Shown: positions 41,434 through 51,539 of the stretch, in pieces
How the letters are laid out: every line of letters begins with the position of its first letter
Position numbering within the stretch: position 1 is the stretch's first letter
NCBI GenBank assembly: GCA_003331005.1
Contig: QENC01000001.1
Span: 368,001 to 432,000, forward strand
Length of the DNA: 64,000 nucleotides
Source of the DNA: Candidatus Tokpelaia sp. JSC085
Lineage (GTDB): Bacteria > Pseudomonadota > Alphaproteobacteria > Rhizobiales > Rhizobiaceae
Direction: 5' to 3'
Notes under the pieces: model-generated
Database searches by the model: none
Told to the model about the DNA's origin: nothing
What the model saw: the letters and a program-made list of their open reading frames with translations, nothing else
Position numbers and translations under genes: made by a program

Positions 41434-41446
41434 CTACAATTGATTG
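41419..41446. repeat. 14-bp tandem duplication over the cspA stop
   Basis: ACTACAATTGATTG occurs twice in direct succession (41419-41432, 41433-41446), and a further ATTG follows. The first copy encodes the last residues and the start of the TGA stop. Confidence 0.9.
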
Positions 41447-41473
41447 ATTGTGCATGTAATATGATATAAATAT

Positions 41474-41500
41474 GGGGGCATTTTTATGCCTCTTTATTTT
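41474..41500 (+). terminator. Intrinsic terminator of cspA
   Basis: GGCAT (41477-41481) and ATGCC (41486-41490) form a stem with a TTTT loop, extended by G-U/G-C pairs, and are followed by TCTTTATTTTCTT. Confidence 0.8.
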
Positions 41501-41757
41501 CTTACTTTTACATACATCATCTATATCTCTATGAGTTTTTTTTGTTGATTAGTTTTTCAGCTATGATGAGATAGATGAGATATATGTAAGGTTGCGTTTT
41601 TCCAATAAAAAAAATTATCTGCTTTCTCTAGAAAAATATGATATAATATCCTTTTCTTCTTTCACGAAGATGGCATACCGGAGTCATGTGGTTTCTTTAT
41701 AAAAAATGATCATTACAGCACAGAGAACTTCTAGCAATAGCATCTCTGAAAAGGTAA

Positions 41758-43629
41758 TTGTTGCGGATGTCATGCACCAGAAAGGGCACGCTTGTCTTCC
41801 TATTACTTGGTGCAAGTGTGGTATTCTTTATAACCACAATCGCTATCGTTCCATTCCTGATTTCAACAGATGCAATACGATTACGCCTGGCTCGTGAGTT
41901 AAGTGTATGGACTGGTTATGATGTGCAATTGCGCAAGCCACCTCGTATTTCAATTTTTCCCTTCTTTCAGGTCTCTTTACCAGAAGTTCTGTTAACACAT
42001 ACAAACAACAGTAGTCGCATACCACTGATGGATGCCCAGCGCATTGAAGTAGATATTTCCCTCTATAGTGCATTGACAGGACAGGTACGTTTTTCAGAAA
42101 CACGTATCATCAATCCACGTTTTACCATTGATGAACCGATTAAAACCATATCCGATTTTTTTACATCACTCTCGCATTCTGAAAGTATGCTTGGTATTGC
42201 TATCCGTAAAGCACAAAATGGGTTTCCCCCTTTTTCTCCTAAAGCATCGGACTCATCTCAATTACCATTTCATCCTTTTGGTCGCATATTAATCAAAGGA
42301 GGTATGCTCTCTTATCCTGTATCTGTATCAGATAATAGGCAAAAGGATGAAATTTCCAATATAAATGCTGTCATTGATTGGCCAGAATCAATTTATTCAG
42401 CATCGCTGAAGGCTTCAGGGTCTTGGCATGGAGCGCTCACCAATCTAACTGTTAATCTTGATCAAACACTGTCACTGATGGGAGGAGGTAGCAGCCCATT
42501 ACGTATCAGCGTTAACTCCAATCATGGTGGGATCACCTTCACCGGATCTATTAGCCTTTCACAGAATTTTCTTCTAAACGGTAGAATTTCTTCACGTTTG
42601 CCGAGCTGGAATCAGAGTATGAGCTGGATTGGTGCAGATGCATCAAAGACCTTTGGTGCAAATATAGCAGTCCCAGTCGTGTGGGAATCATCAATGAGCA
42701 TTAGACCAGGACATATAGAACTTAATGGAATTGTCTTTACCTTTGGTAAGGACACTGCCCGCGGGGCATTAGAAATAGCGTTTCAAGATGATATCCTAAT
42801 AACAACCGGTTCTCTTGCCTTTAAAACGCTCGATCTCAATCAGCTGATTCCTATACTATTTCCGAAGAATAGAGAAACCGGCGATCTTTCTTTTCTGGAG
42901 AATGTTGGTCTTGACGTGCGTCTTTCCATTGCCAAAGCAGTTATTAAGAGCATTAGCATGAACAATATTGCCACCTCAATTCAGATACGCAATGGCCGCT
43001 TGGTTTTTGATATCGGGAATGTGCAAATATTTGGCGGCGTGGCACAAACCAATATTCATCTTCAGCGCAACAATCGATTGACCACTGAGTTACAAGGCCG
43101 CCTATCAGTAAACGATCTGAACCTTGGTTTATTGTCATTGGGCAATAAATCCAGTTTTATGGCAAAGACCAACCTGACTCTCAGTCTGAAATCCACATTC
43201 TTACAATGGGAAAATTTTCTATACAATGCTCATAGCAATCTGGCTTTTGATCTTACAGCAGGTGCCATCACAGGTTTAGACATAACAGATTTCATACAGA
43301 AAATTAGAGCAGCCAAAACATTTCCATTTGCAATGACAGAGAATAAAGTCTTCAATTTTGATAAAGCAGATGGCAAGATAACAATTGAAAGTGGACAAAT
43401 AAAACTTGAAGCTGTGACTATCTATTTCGGTGACCAATATATTGATATTCGCGGCAGAATCAACTATCCTGAAAGGTGGATAAGACTTGTTGGCGCTCTT
43501 AACCAACCACATCTCATCAATGAGATGTGTATTGACACACAGTGTATCATGAGTAGTCTTTTATGTACTTCTCAATTTTCTATTCATGGTGTATTAAACC
43601 AACCAATAGTATCACCTGTTGTGCAGTAA
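41758..43629 (+). CDS. AsmA-family outer-membrane-assembly protein
   Basis: A 620-623-residue protein with an N-terminal membrane helix (about residues 11-32) and an AsmA-like repeated beta domain; C-terminal blocks such as LTAGAITGLDITDFIQ and KADGKITIESGQIKLE are typical of AsmA-like chorein-type lipid-transfer proteins at the inner membrane. Start is uncertain: TTG codons at 41758/41761 lie 3-6 bases after AAAAGG, while the first ATG is at 41767. Precise role is inferred. The gene is monocistronic. Confidence 0.85.
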   Translation: MLRMSCTRKGTLVFLLLGASVVFFITTIAIVPFLISTDAIRLRLARELSVWTGYDVQLRKPPRISIFPFFQVSLPEVLLTHTNNSSRIPLMDAQRIEVDISLYSALTGQVRFSETRIINPRFTIDEPIKTISDFFTSLSHSESMLGIAIRKAQNGFPPFSPKASDSSQLPFHPFGRILIKGGMLSYPVSVSDNRQKDEISNINAVIDWPESIYSASLKASGSWHGALTNLTVNLDQTLSLMGGGSSPLRISVNSNHGGITFTGSISLSQNFLLNGRISSRLPSWNQSMSWIGADASKTFGANIAVPVVWESSMSIRPGHIELNGIVFTFGKDTARGALEIAFQDDILITTGSLAFKTLDLNQLIPILFPKNRETGDLSFLENVGLDVRLSIAKAVIKSISMNNIATSIQIRNGRLVFDIGNVQIFGGVAQTNIHLQRNNRLTTELQGRLSVNDLNLGLLSLGNKSSFMAKTNLTLSLKSTFLQWENFLYNAHSNLAFDLTAGAITGLDITDFIQKIRAAKTFPFAMTENKVFNFDKADGKITIESGQIKLEAVTIYFGDQYIDIRGRINYPERWIRLVGALNQPHLINEMCIDTQCIMSSLLCTSQFSIHGVLNQPIVSPVVQ

Positions 43630-43991
43630 AATAATTCCTTTTTTCTTAATTTTGTCTATCCTACTCAGCGATGATACGATCATGATTATGAGAGAGACTA
43701 GTATTATGCTTATAATAAGCATCATTTTCATCAAAATGGAACGCATCAGCGATTTTCAAATATATCATAAACGCTTCTAGAACTATCGTAGCAGCCCTCT
43801 CCTCGTTGTACGTCTGAAAATCCCGTGCAGAATAGAATACAATTCTGAAAAGATATGCTGCCATTTATAGATATAGTATAGTAATATAGGGCAAATGCAT
43901 TGCTCATCTTGTCGATAAAAGGGATATAGCGTTTTTTGTCAACTCTTCTCCTATATGCAGAAAATAGGAAATATACGTAAAAAATGAGAAC
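43630..43991. other. Intergenic region upstream of rsmE
   Basis: About 360 bases with no supported gene or RNA. Small overlapping minus-strand frames show no family features. Confidence 0.5.
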
Positions 43992-44705
43992 ATGCGGCGT
44001 TTCTTCATAAGACAACCATTATTCACTGGCGCACAGCCATCCTTATCAAATGATCAAATCCATTACCTCCTCCACGTTTTACGTATAAGACAGGGGAATA
44101 CGGTGTTGCTTTTTAACGGTCAGCATGGCGAATGGCATGCTGAATGTAGAGAAAAGAGCAGAAAAGGCATCAGCCTCCATGTGACCCATCAAGAGCGGCC
44201 ACAGCCTACAAGACCGACTTTACTCTATTGCTTTGCTCCAGTCAAACATACTCGTCTTGACTATATGATACAAAAAGCTGTAGAAATGGGTGTCGGTATT
44301 TTGCAGCCAGTGATGACACACTATACACAGGCAATGCAGCTTAACCCTAAGCGTATGTATGCCAATGCTATAAAAGCCGCAGAACAGTGTGGCATCCTTT
44401 CTGTTCCGGACTGTCGCAGGATTATATCGTTCGATACGCTGCTTGCCACATGGGATCCTATACGTCATTTAATTTTCTGTGATGAAACTGCAGAAAGCTA
44501 TGAACCCTTCCCTCCACTTCGTAAGCTGGTAAAAGGCCCTATCGGTATTATTATAGGGCCAGAGGGTGGTTTTGATAATAAAGAACGAGAATCACTTCAA
44601 GCCCTTGATTATGTGATTACTATATCATTAGGACCACGAATATTACGTGCAGATACGGCAGCTGTTGCTGCATTAGCCATCATCAATACAATACTAAAAT
44701 ACTAA
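43992..44705 (+). CDS. rsmE: 16S rRNA (uracil-N3)-methyltransferase
   Basis: SPOUT-class enzyme methylating U1498 of 16S rRNA. It has 237 residues, with a PUA-like N-terminus (HYLLHVLRIRQGNTVLLFNG) and the trefoil-knot motifs IGIIIGPEGGFDNKERE and LGPRILRADTAAVAALA. It is convergent with the ETF-QO gene. Confidence 0.95.
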   Translation: MRRFFIRQPLFTGAQPSLSNDQIHYLLHVLRIRQGNTVLLFNGQHGEWHAECREKSRKGISLHVTHQERPQPTRPTLLYCFAPVKHTRLDYMIQKAVEMGVGILQPVMTHYTQAMQLNPKRMYANAIKAAEQCGILSVPDCRRIISFDTLLATWDPIRHLIFCDETAESYEPFPPLRKLVKGPIGIIIGPEGGFDNKERESLQALDYVITISLGPRILRADTAAVAALAIINTILKY

Positions 44706-44728
44706 GAAACTAATCTAGAAAAACACTC

Positions 44729-46336
44729 TTACATATCAAAATAAAGAGGCCCTCCACCACCTGATGGGGGATTCCATTCAATATTTTGATTAGGGTCCTT
44801 GATATCACAGGTTTTGCAATGGATACAATTTTGCGCATTGATCATATACTGACTGTTCTCATCCTCACCAATCCATTCATAAACGGAAGCTGGACAATAG
44901 CGTGTCGAAGGACCATTATAAGAATTGAGTTCCGATGTTTTTTGAAGTTGCGTATCCTTCAATCGTAAATGGCATGGTTCATTTCCTTTATGAGAGGTAT
45001 TGGAAATATAAACTGAAGAGAGGCGATCAAAGGTCAACACGTTATCCGGAGCAGGATAATCGACAGGTTGATGCATGAATGCTGGTTCTAAAGCAGCAGC
45101 ATCCGTTTTTGGATGTCGCATCGTTCCAAATAAAGAAAAACTAAACAACTGCTGTAACCACATATCAAACCCACTGAGTATGCACCCAAATATCGTGCCA
45201 TATTTTGCCATAAGAGGCTTGACATTGCGTGCAGGGAACAGATCTCGTCCGATAGCACTCGCTCGCCAACTTTTTTCTATTTCCTTAATTTCATCATTTG
45301 ATCGACCAGCTGCAACAGCCATTGCTATGTGTTCCGCGACTATGATACCGGATAACACCGCATTATGGAAACCTTTTATCCGAGGAACATTAACAAATCC
45401 TGCGGAACAGCCGATCAGTGCTCCTCCAGGAAAAGCAAGTCTTGGCACGGACTGAAAGCCCCCTTCAGTAATAGCGCGTGCACCATAGGAGATCCGCCTT
45501 GCCCCTGCGAAAATATCCCGGATGGAGGGATGCGTTTTAAAACGCTGAAACTCTTCAAACGGTGAAAGATAAGGATTCTTATAATCCAGATGAACAACAA
45601 AGCCAACAGAAACCTGATTCTCTTCTAGATGATAAAGAAAAGAGCCACCTCCAGTGCAATTATCAAGCGGCCAACCAAAAGAATGCTGCACCAAGCCAGG
45701 ACGATGATGACCTGAATCAACTTCCCAGAGTTCCTTAAAGCCAATACCATATTTCTGAGGTGAGCACTCTGTGTCAAGAGCATAGCGAGCAATGAGTTTC
45801 TTTGCTAATGACCCACGTGCTCCCTCTCCTATCAACACATATTTACTCATGAGTGCCATGTCCACAGTGGCCACACCAGTGACGGCACCTACATCATTAT
45901 ACAGCAGTTCAACACCAGAAAAACCGGGATAGATATCCACACCGAGTGCTTCAGCCTTACGGGCTAGCCAACGGCAAACACGACCGAGGGAAACAATAAA
46001 ACTGCCATGGTTTGACATTATTTTTGGCAGCAATATCTTCGATATCATCCATGAATCCCTCGCTGTCAAAAACATCAATCGCTCCTCTTTTACCATTGTT
46101 CTGAAGGGATGCTGATCTTCTTTGTGCCATTCTGGCAAAAGAGTAGCAATACCTACAGGATCCACAACAGCACCCGAAAGAATATGAGCCCCCACTTCAG
46201 CACCTTTTTCTAGTATCACGATACTGAGAGTAGGATTACTCTGCTTGAGCCGAATTGCGGCTGCAAGACCTGCTGGGCCTGCCCCGACAATTACTACATC
46301 ACATTCCATGATTTCACGGGCTTCAATTCTGTGCAT
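44729..46336 (-). CDS. Electron-transfer-flavoprotein:ubiquinone oxidoreductase
   Basis: Membrane-associated FAD/4Fe-4S protein that moves electrons from ETF to ubiquinone. It has 535 residues: FAD-binding VVIVGAGPAGLAAAIRLK near residue 14, the GEGARGSLAKKL segment, GCSAGFVNVPRIKGFHNAV, and a C-terminal cluster with NCIHCKTCDIKDP as cysteine ligands. It follows etfA by 3 bases, so etfB-etfA-etfQO forms an operon. It links fatty-acid or amino-acid oxidation to respiration. Confidence 0.96.
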   Translation of the reverse strand: MHRIEAREIMECDVVIVGAGPAGLAAAIRLKQSNPTLSIVILEKGAEVGAHILSGAVVDPVGIATLLPEWHKEDQHPFRTMVKEERLMFLTARDSWMISKILLPKIMSNHGSFIVSLGRVCRWLARKAEALGVDIYPGFSGVELLYNDVGAVTGVATVDMALMSKYVLIGEGARGSLAKKLIARYALDTECSPQKYGIGFKELWEVDSGHHRPGLVQHSFGWPLDNCTGGGSFLYHLEENQVSVGFVVHLDYKNPYLSPFEEFQRFKTHPSIRDIFAGARRISYGARAITEGGFQSVPRLAFPGGALIGCSAGFVNVPRIKGFHNAVLSGIIVAEHIAMAVAAGRSNDEIKEIEKSWRASAIGRDLFPARNVKPLMAKYGTIFGCILSGFDMWLQQLFSFSLFGTMRHPKTDAAALEPAFMHQPVDYPAPDNVLTFDRLSSVYISNTSHKGNEPCHLRLKDTQLQKTSELNSYNGPSTRYCPASVYEWIGEDENSQYMINAQNCIHCKTCDIKDPNQNIEWNPPSGGGGPLYFDM

Positions 46337-46339
46337 TCT

Positions 46340-47272
46340 TTAGAGTGCCCTAGTTAATTCCGGCACGATCTCGAAAAGATCCCCGACCAGACCGTAATCT
46401 GCTATCTGGAAAATCGGAGCCTCTGGATCCTTATTAATGGCAACGATCACACGAGAATCCATCATGCCTGCTAGATGTTGGATAGCACCTGAAATACCAA
46501 TGGCCATATAAAGTTCAGGTGAAACAGCCTTACCAGTTTGCCCTATTTGCCGATCATTGGTTGTATAACCCGAATCAACAGCAGCACGGCTGGCACCAAT
46601 GGCAGCACCTAACCGTAAAGCCAGTGGCTCAAGCAATGTCTTGAAGTGTTCAGCCGAACCAAATCCACGACCACCAGACACAATAACTTCTGCTAAATCA
46701 AGGTTAAGATGTGCATTATTTGGCTTCTTTTGCGAAACAAAACGCGATAATCCAGGATCCTGTGGAACAGTAATCTGCTCTATGGCAGCATCACTATCAC
46801 CCTCAGCGGCATTTGGAAATGACGCACTACGTACTGTTATGACGCTTTTCACATCAAGACACTGCACAGTTTCAATGGCATTGCCAGCATAAGTCGGCCG
46901 TCTGAATGTGTTAGGCGATAGAATTTCCGTAATCTCTGAAAATTGCACAATACCAAGTAACCCAGCTAGGCGCGGCATTACATCTTTACCCGTAGAGTTC
47001 GCAGGAGCCATAAAGACATTATAGCTTTCAGAGAGAGAAAGCATTAGAGTAGCAAGCGGCTCAGCCAGTTGATACTTCAACCAATCTGCTTCCGCAACAA
47101 GGACCTTGCGTACTCCAGCCATCTTTGCTGCTGCATATCCAACCTTATCTACTTTCTCACCCGCTACCAGAATATCAATCTCAGCACTGATTGCTTGGGC
47201 CGCTGTTAATACCTTTGCTGTTTCAACAGCCAATTGCCGGGTATCATGTGCAGCAAGAAGAAGAATAGCCAT
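46340..47272 (-). CDS. etfA: Electron transfer flavoprotein alpha subunit
   Basis: FAD-binding subunit of ETF. Start at 47272 ([14 protein letters not shown]) is chosen over an in-frame upstream ATG at 47308 because GGAG lies 7 bases before it and the product (310 residues) matches the family. The FAD domain reads [20 protein letters not shown], then [20 protein letters not shown] and [20 protein letters not shown]. It lies between etfB and the ETF-QO gene on the same strand. Confidence 0.95.
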   Translation of the reverse strand: MAILLLAAHDTRQLAVETAKVLTAAQAISAEIDILVAGEKVDKVGYAAAKMAGVRKVLVAEADWLKYQLAEPLATLMLSLSESYNVFMAPANSTGKDVMPRLAGLLGIVQFSEITEILSPNTFRRPTYAGNAIETVQCLDVKSVITVRSASFPNAAEGDSDAAIEQITVPQDPGLSRFVSQKKPNNAHLNLDLAEVIVSGGRGFGSAEHFKTLLEPLALRLGAAIGASRAAVDSGYTTNDRQIGQTGKAVSPELYMAIGISGAIQHLAGMMDSRVIVAINKDPEAPIFQIADYGLVGDLFEIVPELTRAL

Positions 47273-47320
47273 GACTGTCTCCGTTTCATTGTATTGTATA
47301 AAGGGCATTGTCAGATCTCG

Positions 47321-48073
47321 TCAAGAAAGTGCTCCCATAACATGGCGGATTTTCTCAACAAGTTCAGCGACATCTTTGACACGAATCCCGGTCTGGCGTG
47401 CAGCCGGTTCTTCAACTTTAACCACCTTGAAGCGCATTTGGACATTAATGCCTAAATCAGGAAGTGTTCGCCATTCAATAGGCTTTTTACGTGCCTTCAT
47501 GATATTGGGAAGCGTTGCATAGCGTGGCTCATTTAGCTGCAGATCTGTGGTAATGACAGCCGGAAGTCGAACAGCTATTATCTTTTTTCCGGTATCCACT
47601 TCCCGTGATACAATGACCTCATCATTTTTAATCTGCACCTCAGAGGCAAAAGTTGCCTGTCCCCAGCCAAGCAACCCTGCAAGCATTTGTCCTGTTTGAT
47701 TACTGTCATCATCAATAGCCTGTTTCCCCAGTATAACAAGGTCAACTTTTTCAGTCTTGGCGACTTCTCTGAACACTCTAGCAACATCAAGTGGCTCAAG
47801 TTTCTCTTTACACTCAATAAGAATAGCACGGTCTGCCCCCATGGCAAGGGCTGTACGCAATGTTTGCTGTATCGTGTCCATACCAATAGAAACAGCGATA
47901 ATTTCTGTTGCAAGGCCTTTTTCCCGAAGACGGATTGCCTCCTCAAGAGCAATTTCATCGAACGGATTCATGGACATCCTGACATTAGCAAGTTCAACCC
48001 CACTGCCATCTACCTTAACCCGAACCTTCACATTATAATCAACTACCCTTTTGACGCCGACGACTATTTTCAT
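47321..48073 (-). CDS. etfB: Electron transfer flavoprotein beta subunit
   Basis: AMP-binding subunit of ETF, 250 residues. The start [19 protein letters not shown], the [16 protein letters not shown] block, [20 protein letters not shown], and the ETF-beta signature [19 protein letters not shown] are intact. It is the first gene of the etfBA-etfQO operon. Confidence 0.96.
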   Translation of the reverse strand: MKIVVGVKRVVDYNVKVRVKVDGSGVELANVRMSMNPFDEIALEEAIRLREKGLATEIIAVSIGMDTIQQTLRTALAMGADRAILIECKEKLEPLDVARVFREVAKTEKVDLVILGKQAIDDDSNQTGQMLAGLLGWGQATFASEVQIKNDEVIVSREVDTGKKIIAVRLPAVITTDLQLNEPRYATLPNIMKARKKPIEWRTLPDLGINVQMRFKVVKVEEPAARQTGIRVKDVAELVEKIRHVMGALS

Positions 48074-48569
48074 ATCATCCTGCCTTTATTGATTTTATCC
48101 ATGTGGTGTTTTGACCTTTTAGCTCTGATATCCCTTTGCATTCTAGCAAGGGAACAAGCTATTCTGCAATGCATCATCAATGATATTTTGACCGAGCATT
48201 ATCACCATAGTGAATGAAGAGAAGAGGCATGAGCGAATAGTCACTCAGACTGTTATTCTTTTTTGCAAGATTTGTTTTCCACTATTTATGATCTTGGAAT
48301 AGAAGCAACATTTGTTGGAAGATTATTGGGCATGTCTGTACAGTACAAATAAAATGGCGAAGGATAGGTTGTAATAGGAAAAAAAGACTGTACAAAATAT
48401 ATACTGTATAAAGCACGCCATATCTGTCAATACGCTTATTACACATATTACACAAAATCCATAGATCTCGTCCAAACATGCCACATATCATATCACCACC
48501 AACTAAGTAGGAAAACCTTAAGAGAGATTAAAGCTTGTGGACCACTTTCACAAGAGACAGCAGGTTTAC
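48074..48569. other. Intergenic region etfB / papain-like gene
   Basis: About 500 bases with divergent promoters presumed. No gene, RNA or ordered repeat is supported. Confidence 0.5.
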
Positions 48570-49013
48570 ATGGCCTTTTATCATGGTCACACCAAAAAGT
48601 TTTTCCACTTGGCACGGCTGGGGGATTGGCTGATTCGTACAGTAACTAGCGGGTTCTACTCGCATTGTGAGATTGCTGTCGTTCAGAAACATGGACTATT
48701 TGATTGCTATTCTTCATCAAAGCGGGACGGGGGCGTGCGCCATAAAATCATGCTACTGCCCGCTGACAAGTGGCATTTGATTCCACTCACTGCTACACCT
48801 GGACAGGTTTTGGCTTTTTACAGGAAGCATCAGGGAAAAAAATACGATTGGTGGGGTGTTATAGGCTTTATCCTTTATCATAAAAGTGATGATCGGCAGC
48901 TCTTTTGCAGTGAGTTTTGTGCTGAATTCTTGGGTTTATCCGAAAGCTGGCGCTATTCGCCAAATCTTCTGCATGCACTGTTGTCAAGTACATGCAGTTT
49001 TAAGAAATCTTGA
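48570..49013 (+). CDS. Permuted papain-fold hydrolase (NlpC/P60-like, YiiX type)
   Basis: A 147-residue protein from the ATG at 48570 (AGG 5 bases upstream); a GTG at 48537 would extend it by 11. The layout is that of circularly permuted NlpC/P60 proteins: the His comes first in SGFYSHCEIAVVQ and the Cys later in QLFCSEFCAEFLGL. Y-W-W (KKYDWWGVIGFIL) lies between. The substrate could be a lipid amide or peptide. No signal peptide is seen. Phage origin is possible but no phage genes are nearby. Confidence 0.75.
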   Translation: MAFYHGHTKKFFHLARLGDWLIRTVTSGFYSHCEIAVVQKHGLFDCYSSSKRDGGVRHKIMLLPADKWHLIPLTATPGQVLAFYRKHQGKKYDWWGVIGFILYHKSDDRQLFCSEFCAEFLGLSESWRYSPNLLHALLSSTCSFKKS

Positions 49014-49110
49014 GAAAAAAGAAACACAAAAGAAAACCTAATAAATATAATTTAAAATAGCAGGTGATGACGCATTTATTTTCTTTAGCCACGAAAATTT
49101 TATGACTTGT

Positions 49111-49134
49111 TCCTGTTCTTTGTCCTGTTCTTTC
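49111..49134. repeat. 12-bp near-perfect tandem duplication
   Basis: TCCTGTTCTTTG is followed directly by TCCTGTTCTTTC, upstream of the UbiH-type gene in non-coding DNA. The two copies differ only in the last base. Confidence 0.8.
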
Positions 49135-49250
49135 ATCGCTTCCGCGATACAGAATCACTAACCAATGTTGCTGCCAATAATATCCGATTATATGATATAT
49201 TTTATTTATACACTGGGATCAAAAAGGTGGAAACAACTGTAAAAAATATC

Positions 49251-50483
49251 ATGACAGGACAATTAGTACAAAAGGTTGATCTTGTTATAGCTGGTGGTGC
49301 ACATGTAGGATTATCGTTAGCCGTTTCTGTAAAGAAAGCTGCACCAAAACTTCATGTCGTTGTCGTTGATGCTGCAAAATGTGGTATTTGGAAAACTGAC
49401 TCTCGTACCTCTGCTATTGCAGCAGCAACAGTGCGGATGCTTGACATGCTTCAATGCTGGCAATCTGTTTTACCGAATGCTGAGCCGATCCGTGAGATGA
49501 TAGTGACGGATTCACGCATTCTTGATCCTATACGTCCTATTTTTTTGACATTCTCTGGCAATGTCAAACCAGATGAGCCGTTTGCCTATATGGTCGAGAA
49601 CCGTCATCTTTATACAAGCCTGTATCATCTCGCAGATGAGTTGGATGTGAAGATTGTTGAGGGTGTGCAAGTTGAAAAATTTGATATGGAAGGGCAGAAT
49701 ATTCGTGTATATCTTGAGAATGGTGTCGTTTATAAAAGTAGCTTGTTGGTGGGAGCAGATGGTGTTCATTCAAACATGCGCAACATAGCGGGAATAAAAA
49801 CGTTTTATAAACCATATGAGCAAACAGGTATTGTCTGTGTTGTTGCACATGATAGACCACATAACGGTCGAGCAGAGGAGCATTTTCTATCCACTGGACC
49901 ATTTGCTATTTTGCCACTCAAAGGCAATCGCTCTTCGCTCGTATGGATTGAGCATAATGAGCAGGCTAAACAGTTGCTTGCTGCTGATAATATGCTTTTT
50001 CAGACTCAACTTGAAATCCGCTTTGGTCATCATCTTGGTCGGTTGAGGGTTGAAAGCAGCCCTCTTGCCTATCCGCTTGGGTTAACATTAGCTCGCGAAT
50101 TTATCCGTCCATGTTTTGCCCTTGCTGGAGATGCAGCACATGGCATTCATCCAATTGCTGGACAAGGACTCAACCTTGGGTTCCGTGATGCAGCCGCTCT
50201 GGCAGAAATTATTGTCGAGACTACTCGTTTGGGGCTTCATATCGGTTCGCTAGTAGCACTAGAGCGTTACCAGATCTGGCGCCGTTTTGAAACGGTCAGG
50301 ATGGGAGTTACTACAGATGTTTTGAATCGCCTGTTCTCCAATGATTGTATGCCTCTACGTGTAATCCGTGATATCGGTCTTGGATTAGTTGACGGTATGC
50401 CGTGGCTTAAAAATTATTTAATTCAGCAGGCGGCAGGACTGATTAAAGGTTCTCCACGACTTTTATTGGGTGAGCCAATCTGA
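49251..50483 (+). CDS. UbiH-type FAD-dependent ubiquinone-biosynthesis hydroxylase
   Basis: Class A flavoprotein monooxygenase of 410 residues from the ATG at 49251 (MTGQLVQKVDLVIAGG); the open frame runs 48 codons further up without a family match. Features: N-terminal AGGAHVGLSLAV, the second FAD motif LVGADGVHSNMR, and CFALAGDAAHGIHPIAGQGL. It resembles rhizobial UbiH proteins (SAIAAATVRML, EMIVTDSR). In the dinucleotide motif the middle Gly of GxGxxG reads Ala. The exact hydroxylation position is not decided by sequence. Confidence 0.88.
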   Translation: MTGQLVQKVDLVIAGGAHVGLSLAVSVKKAAPKLHVVVVDAAKCGIWKTDSRTSAIAAATVRMLDMLQCWQSVLPNAEPIREMIVTDSRILDPIRPIFLTFSGNVKPDEPFAYMVENRHLYTSLYHLADELDVKIVEGVQVEKFDMEGQNIRVYLENGVVYKSSLLVGADGVHSNMRNIAGIKTFYKPYEQTGIVCVVAHDRPHNGRAEEHFLSTGPFAILPLKGNRSSLVWIEHNEQAKQLLAADNMLFQTQLEIRFGHHLGRLRVESSPLAYPLGLTLAREFIRPCFALAGDAAHGIHPIAGQGLNLGFRDAAALAEIIVETTRLGLHIGSLVALERYQIWRRFETVRMGVTTDVLNRLFSNDCMPLRVIRDIGLGLVDGMPWLKNYLIQQAAGLIKGSPRLLLGEPI

Positions 50484-50727
50484 TTGCTCTTGCTCTGGTC
50501 GTGCAGCATCTCTCACAATGAGAACCGTTATAGAGATCAAATGAAAAAGAAAACTGTTAATTACAGGCTATAAATATTCTCCATGCTAAACGGTTCTGTA
50601 ATGTGACTTACCGTAAGTAAAAAGCTCTCTTGTACTAAAAATTCTACTATAATACTCACTTAGAAAGCGTTATTGTAATATATCTAATATAGAATTAAAT
50701 ATAATTTAAGAATTAAGAGGTATATAG

Positions 50728-51462
50728 ATGCAGTCATCTATGCGAGATTGCCTTATCGTCGGTCTGGATGTGCCGAATGTTAGTGCAGCAGAAGCGGTCG
50801 TTGATAAATTAGGTGATATAATCACTTTCTATAAAATAGGTTATCAGTTGTTTTCTGCCAGTGGTCTTTCTTTTGCAAAAGAGCTTGTCTCCTCTGGGAA
50901 AAAAGTTTTTCTTGACATGAAACTTCTTGATATCGACAATACAGTCGCACGGAGCATCGACAGTATCCTATGTACTGGGGTCTCAATGGTAACCGTCCAT
51001 GCCTATCCTAAAACCATGCGGGCAGCAGTGAAAGCGGCGCAAGGAACAGATCTCTGCCTTCTTGGTATTACTGTTCTGACTTCTATGGATCAAAATGACC
51101 TAAAAGAGGCTGGCTATTGTGACACGGTTGAAAATTTGGTGCGAAAGCGTGCAAGACAGATCTGTGAAGTTGGTATGGGAGGTATTGTAGCATCAGCAGC
51201 AGAAGCTTCGGCATTGCGTTCGGTGATTGGCACGAATATGGCTTTGGTAACACCAGGGATTCGGCCACGAGGTAGCGAGCATGGAGACCAAAAGCGTGTT
51301 ATGTCACCTGGTGACGCAATCAAGGCTGGCGCAAGCCACCTAGTGATTGCTCGACCAATTATTCATGCTAGAAATCCTGCTGATGCAGCATTAGGAATTC
51401 TGCATGAGATGGAAGTAAATAGTGCAATGAGTGTTGTACAAGAGAATATGCAAGATCATTAG
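50728..51462 (+). CDS. pyrF: Orotidine-5'-phosphate decarboxylase
   Basis: Makes UMP from OMP. It has 244 residues; the catalytic Lys-Asp array is in [14 protein letters not shown] near residue 62, with [18 protein letters not shown] and HLVIARPI as phosphate-binding strands. It is followed 77 bases later by the CoA-transferase on the same strand. Confidence 0.96.
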   Translation: MQSSMRDCLIVGLDVPNVSAAEAVVDKLGDIITFYKIGYQLFSASGLSFAKELVSSGKKVFLDMKLLDIDNTVARSIDSILCTGVSMVTVHAYPKTMRAAVKAAQGTDLCLLGITVLTSMDQNDLKEAGYCDTVENLVRKRARQICEVGMGGIVASAAEASALRSVIGTNMALVTPGIRPRGSEHGDQKRVMSPGDAIKAGASHLVIARPIIHARNPADAALGILHEMEVNSAMSVVQENMQDH

Positions 51463-51539
51463 AGAAATCATTAATGATGGTCTCTTTCTCGACAGGGAAC
51501 TGCTTGTTCCTAGCGTTGAATAAGTCAGTGGAGGAGATG

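Noticed and set aside
49107-49250. N-terminal extension of the UbiH-type frame
   Set aside because: 48 codons with no homology, running through a tandem repeat, ahead of a canonical start.
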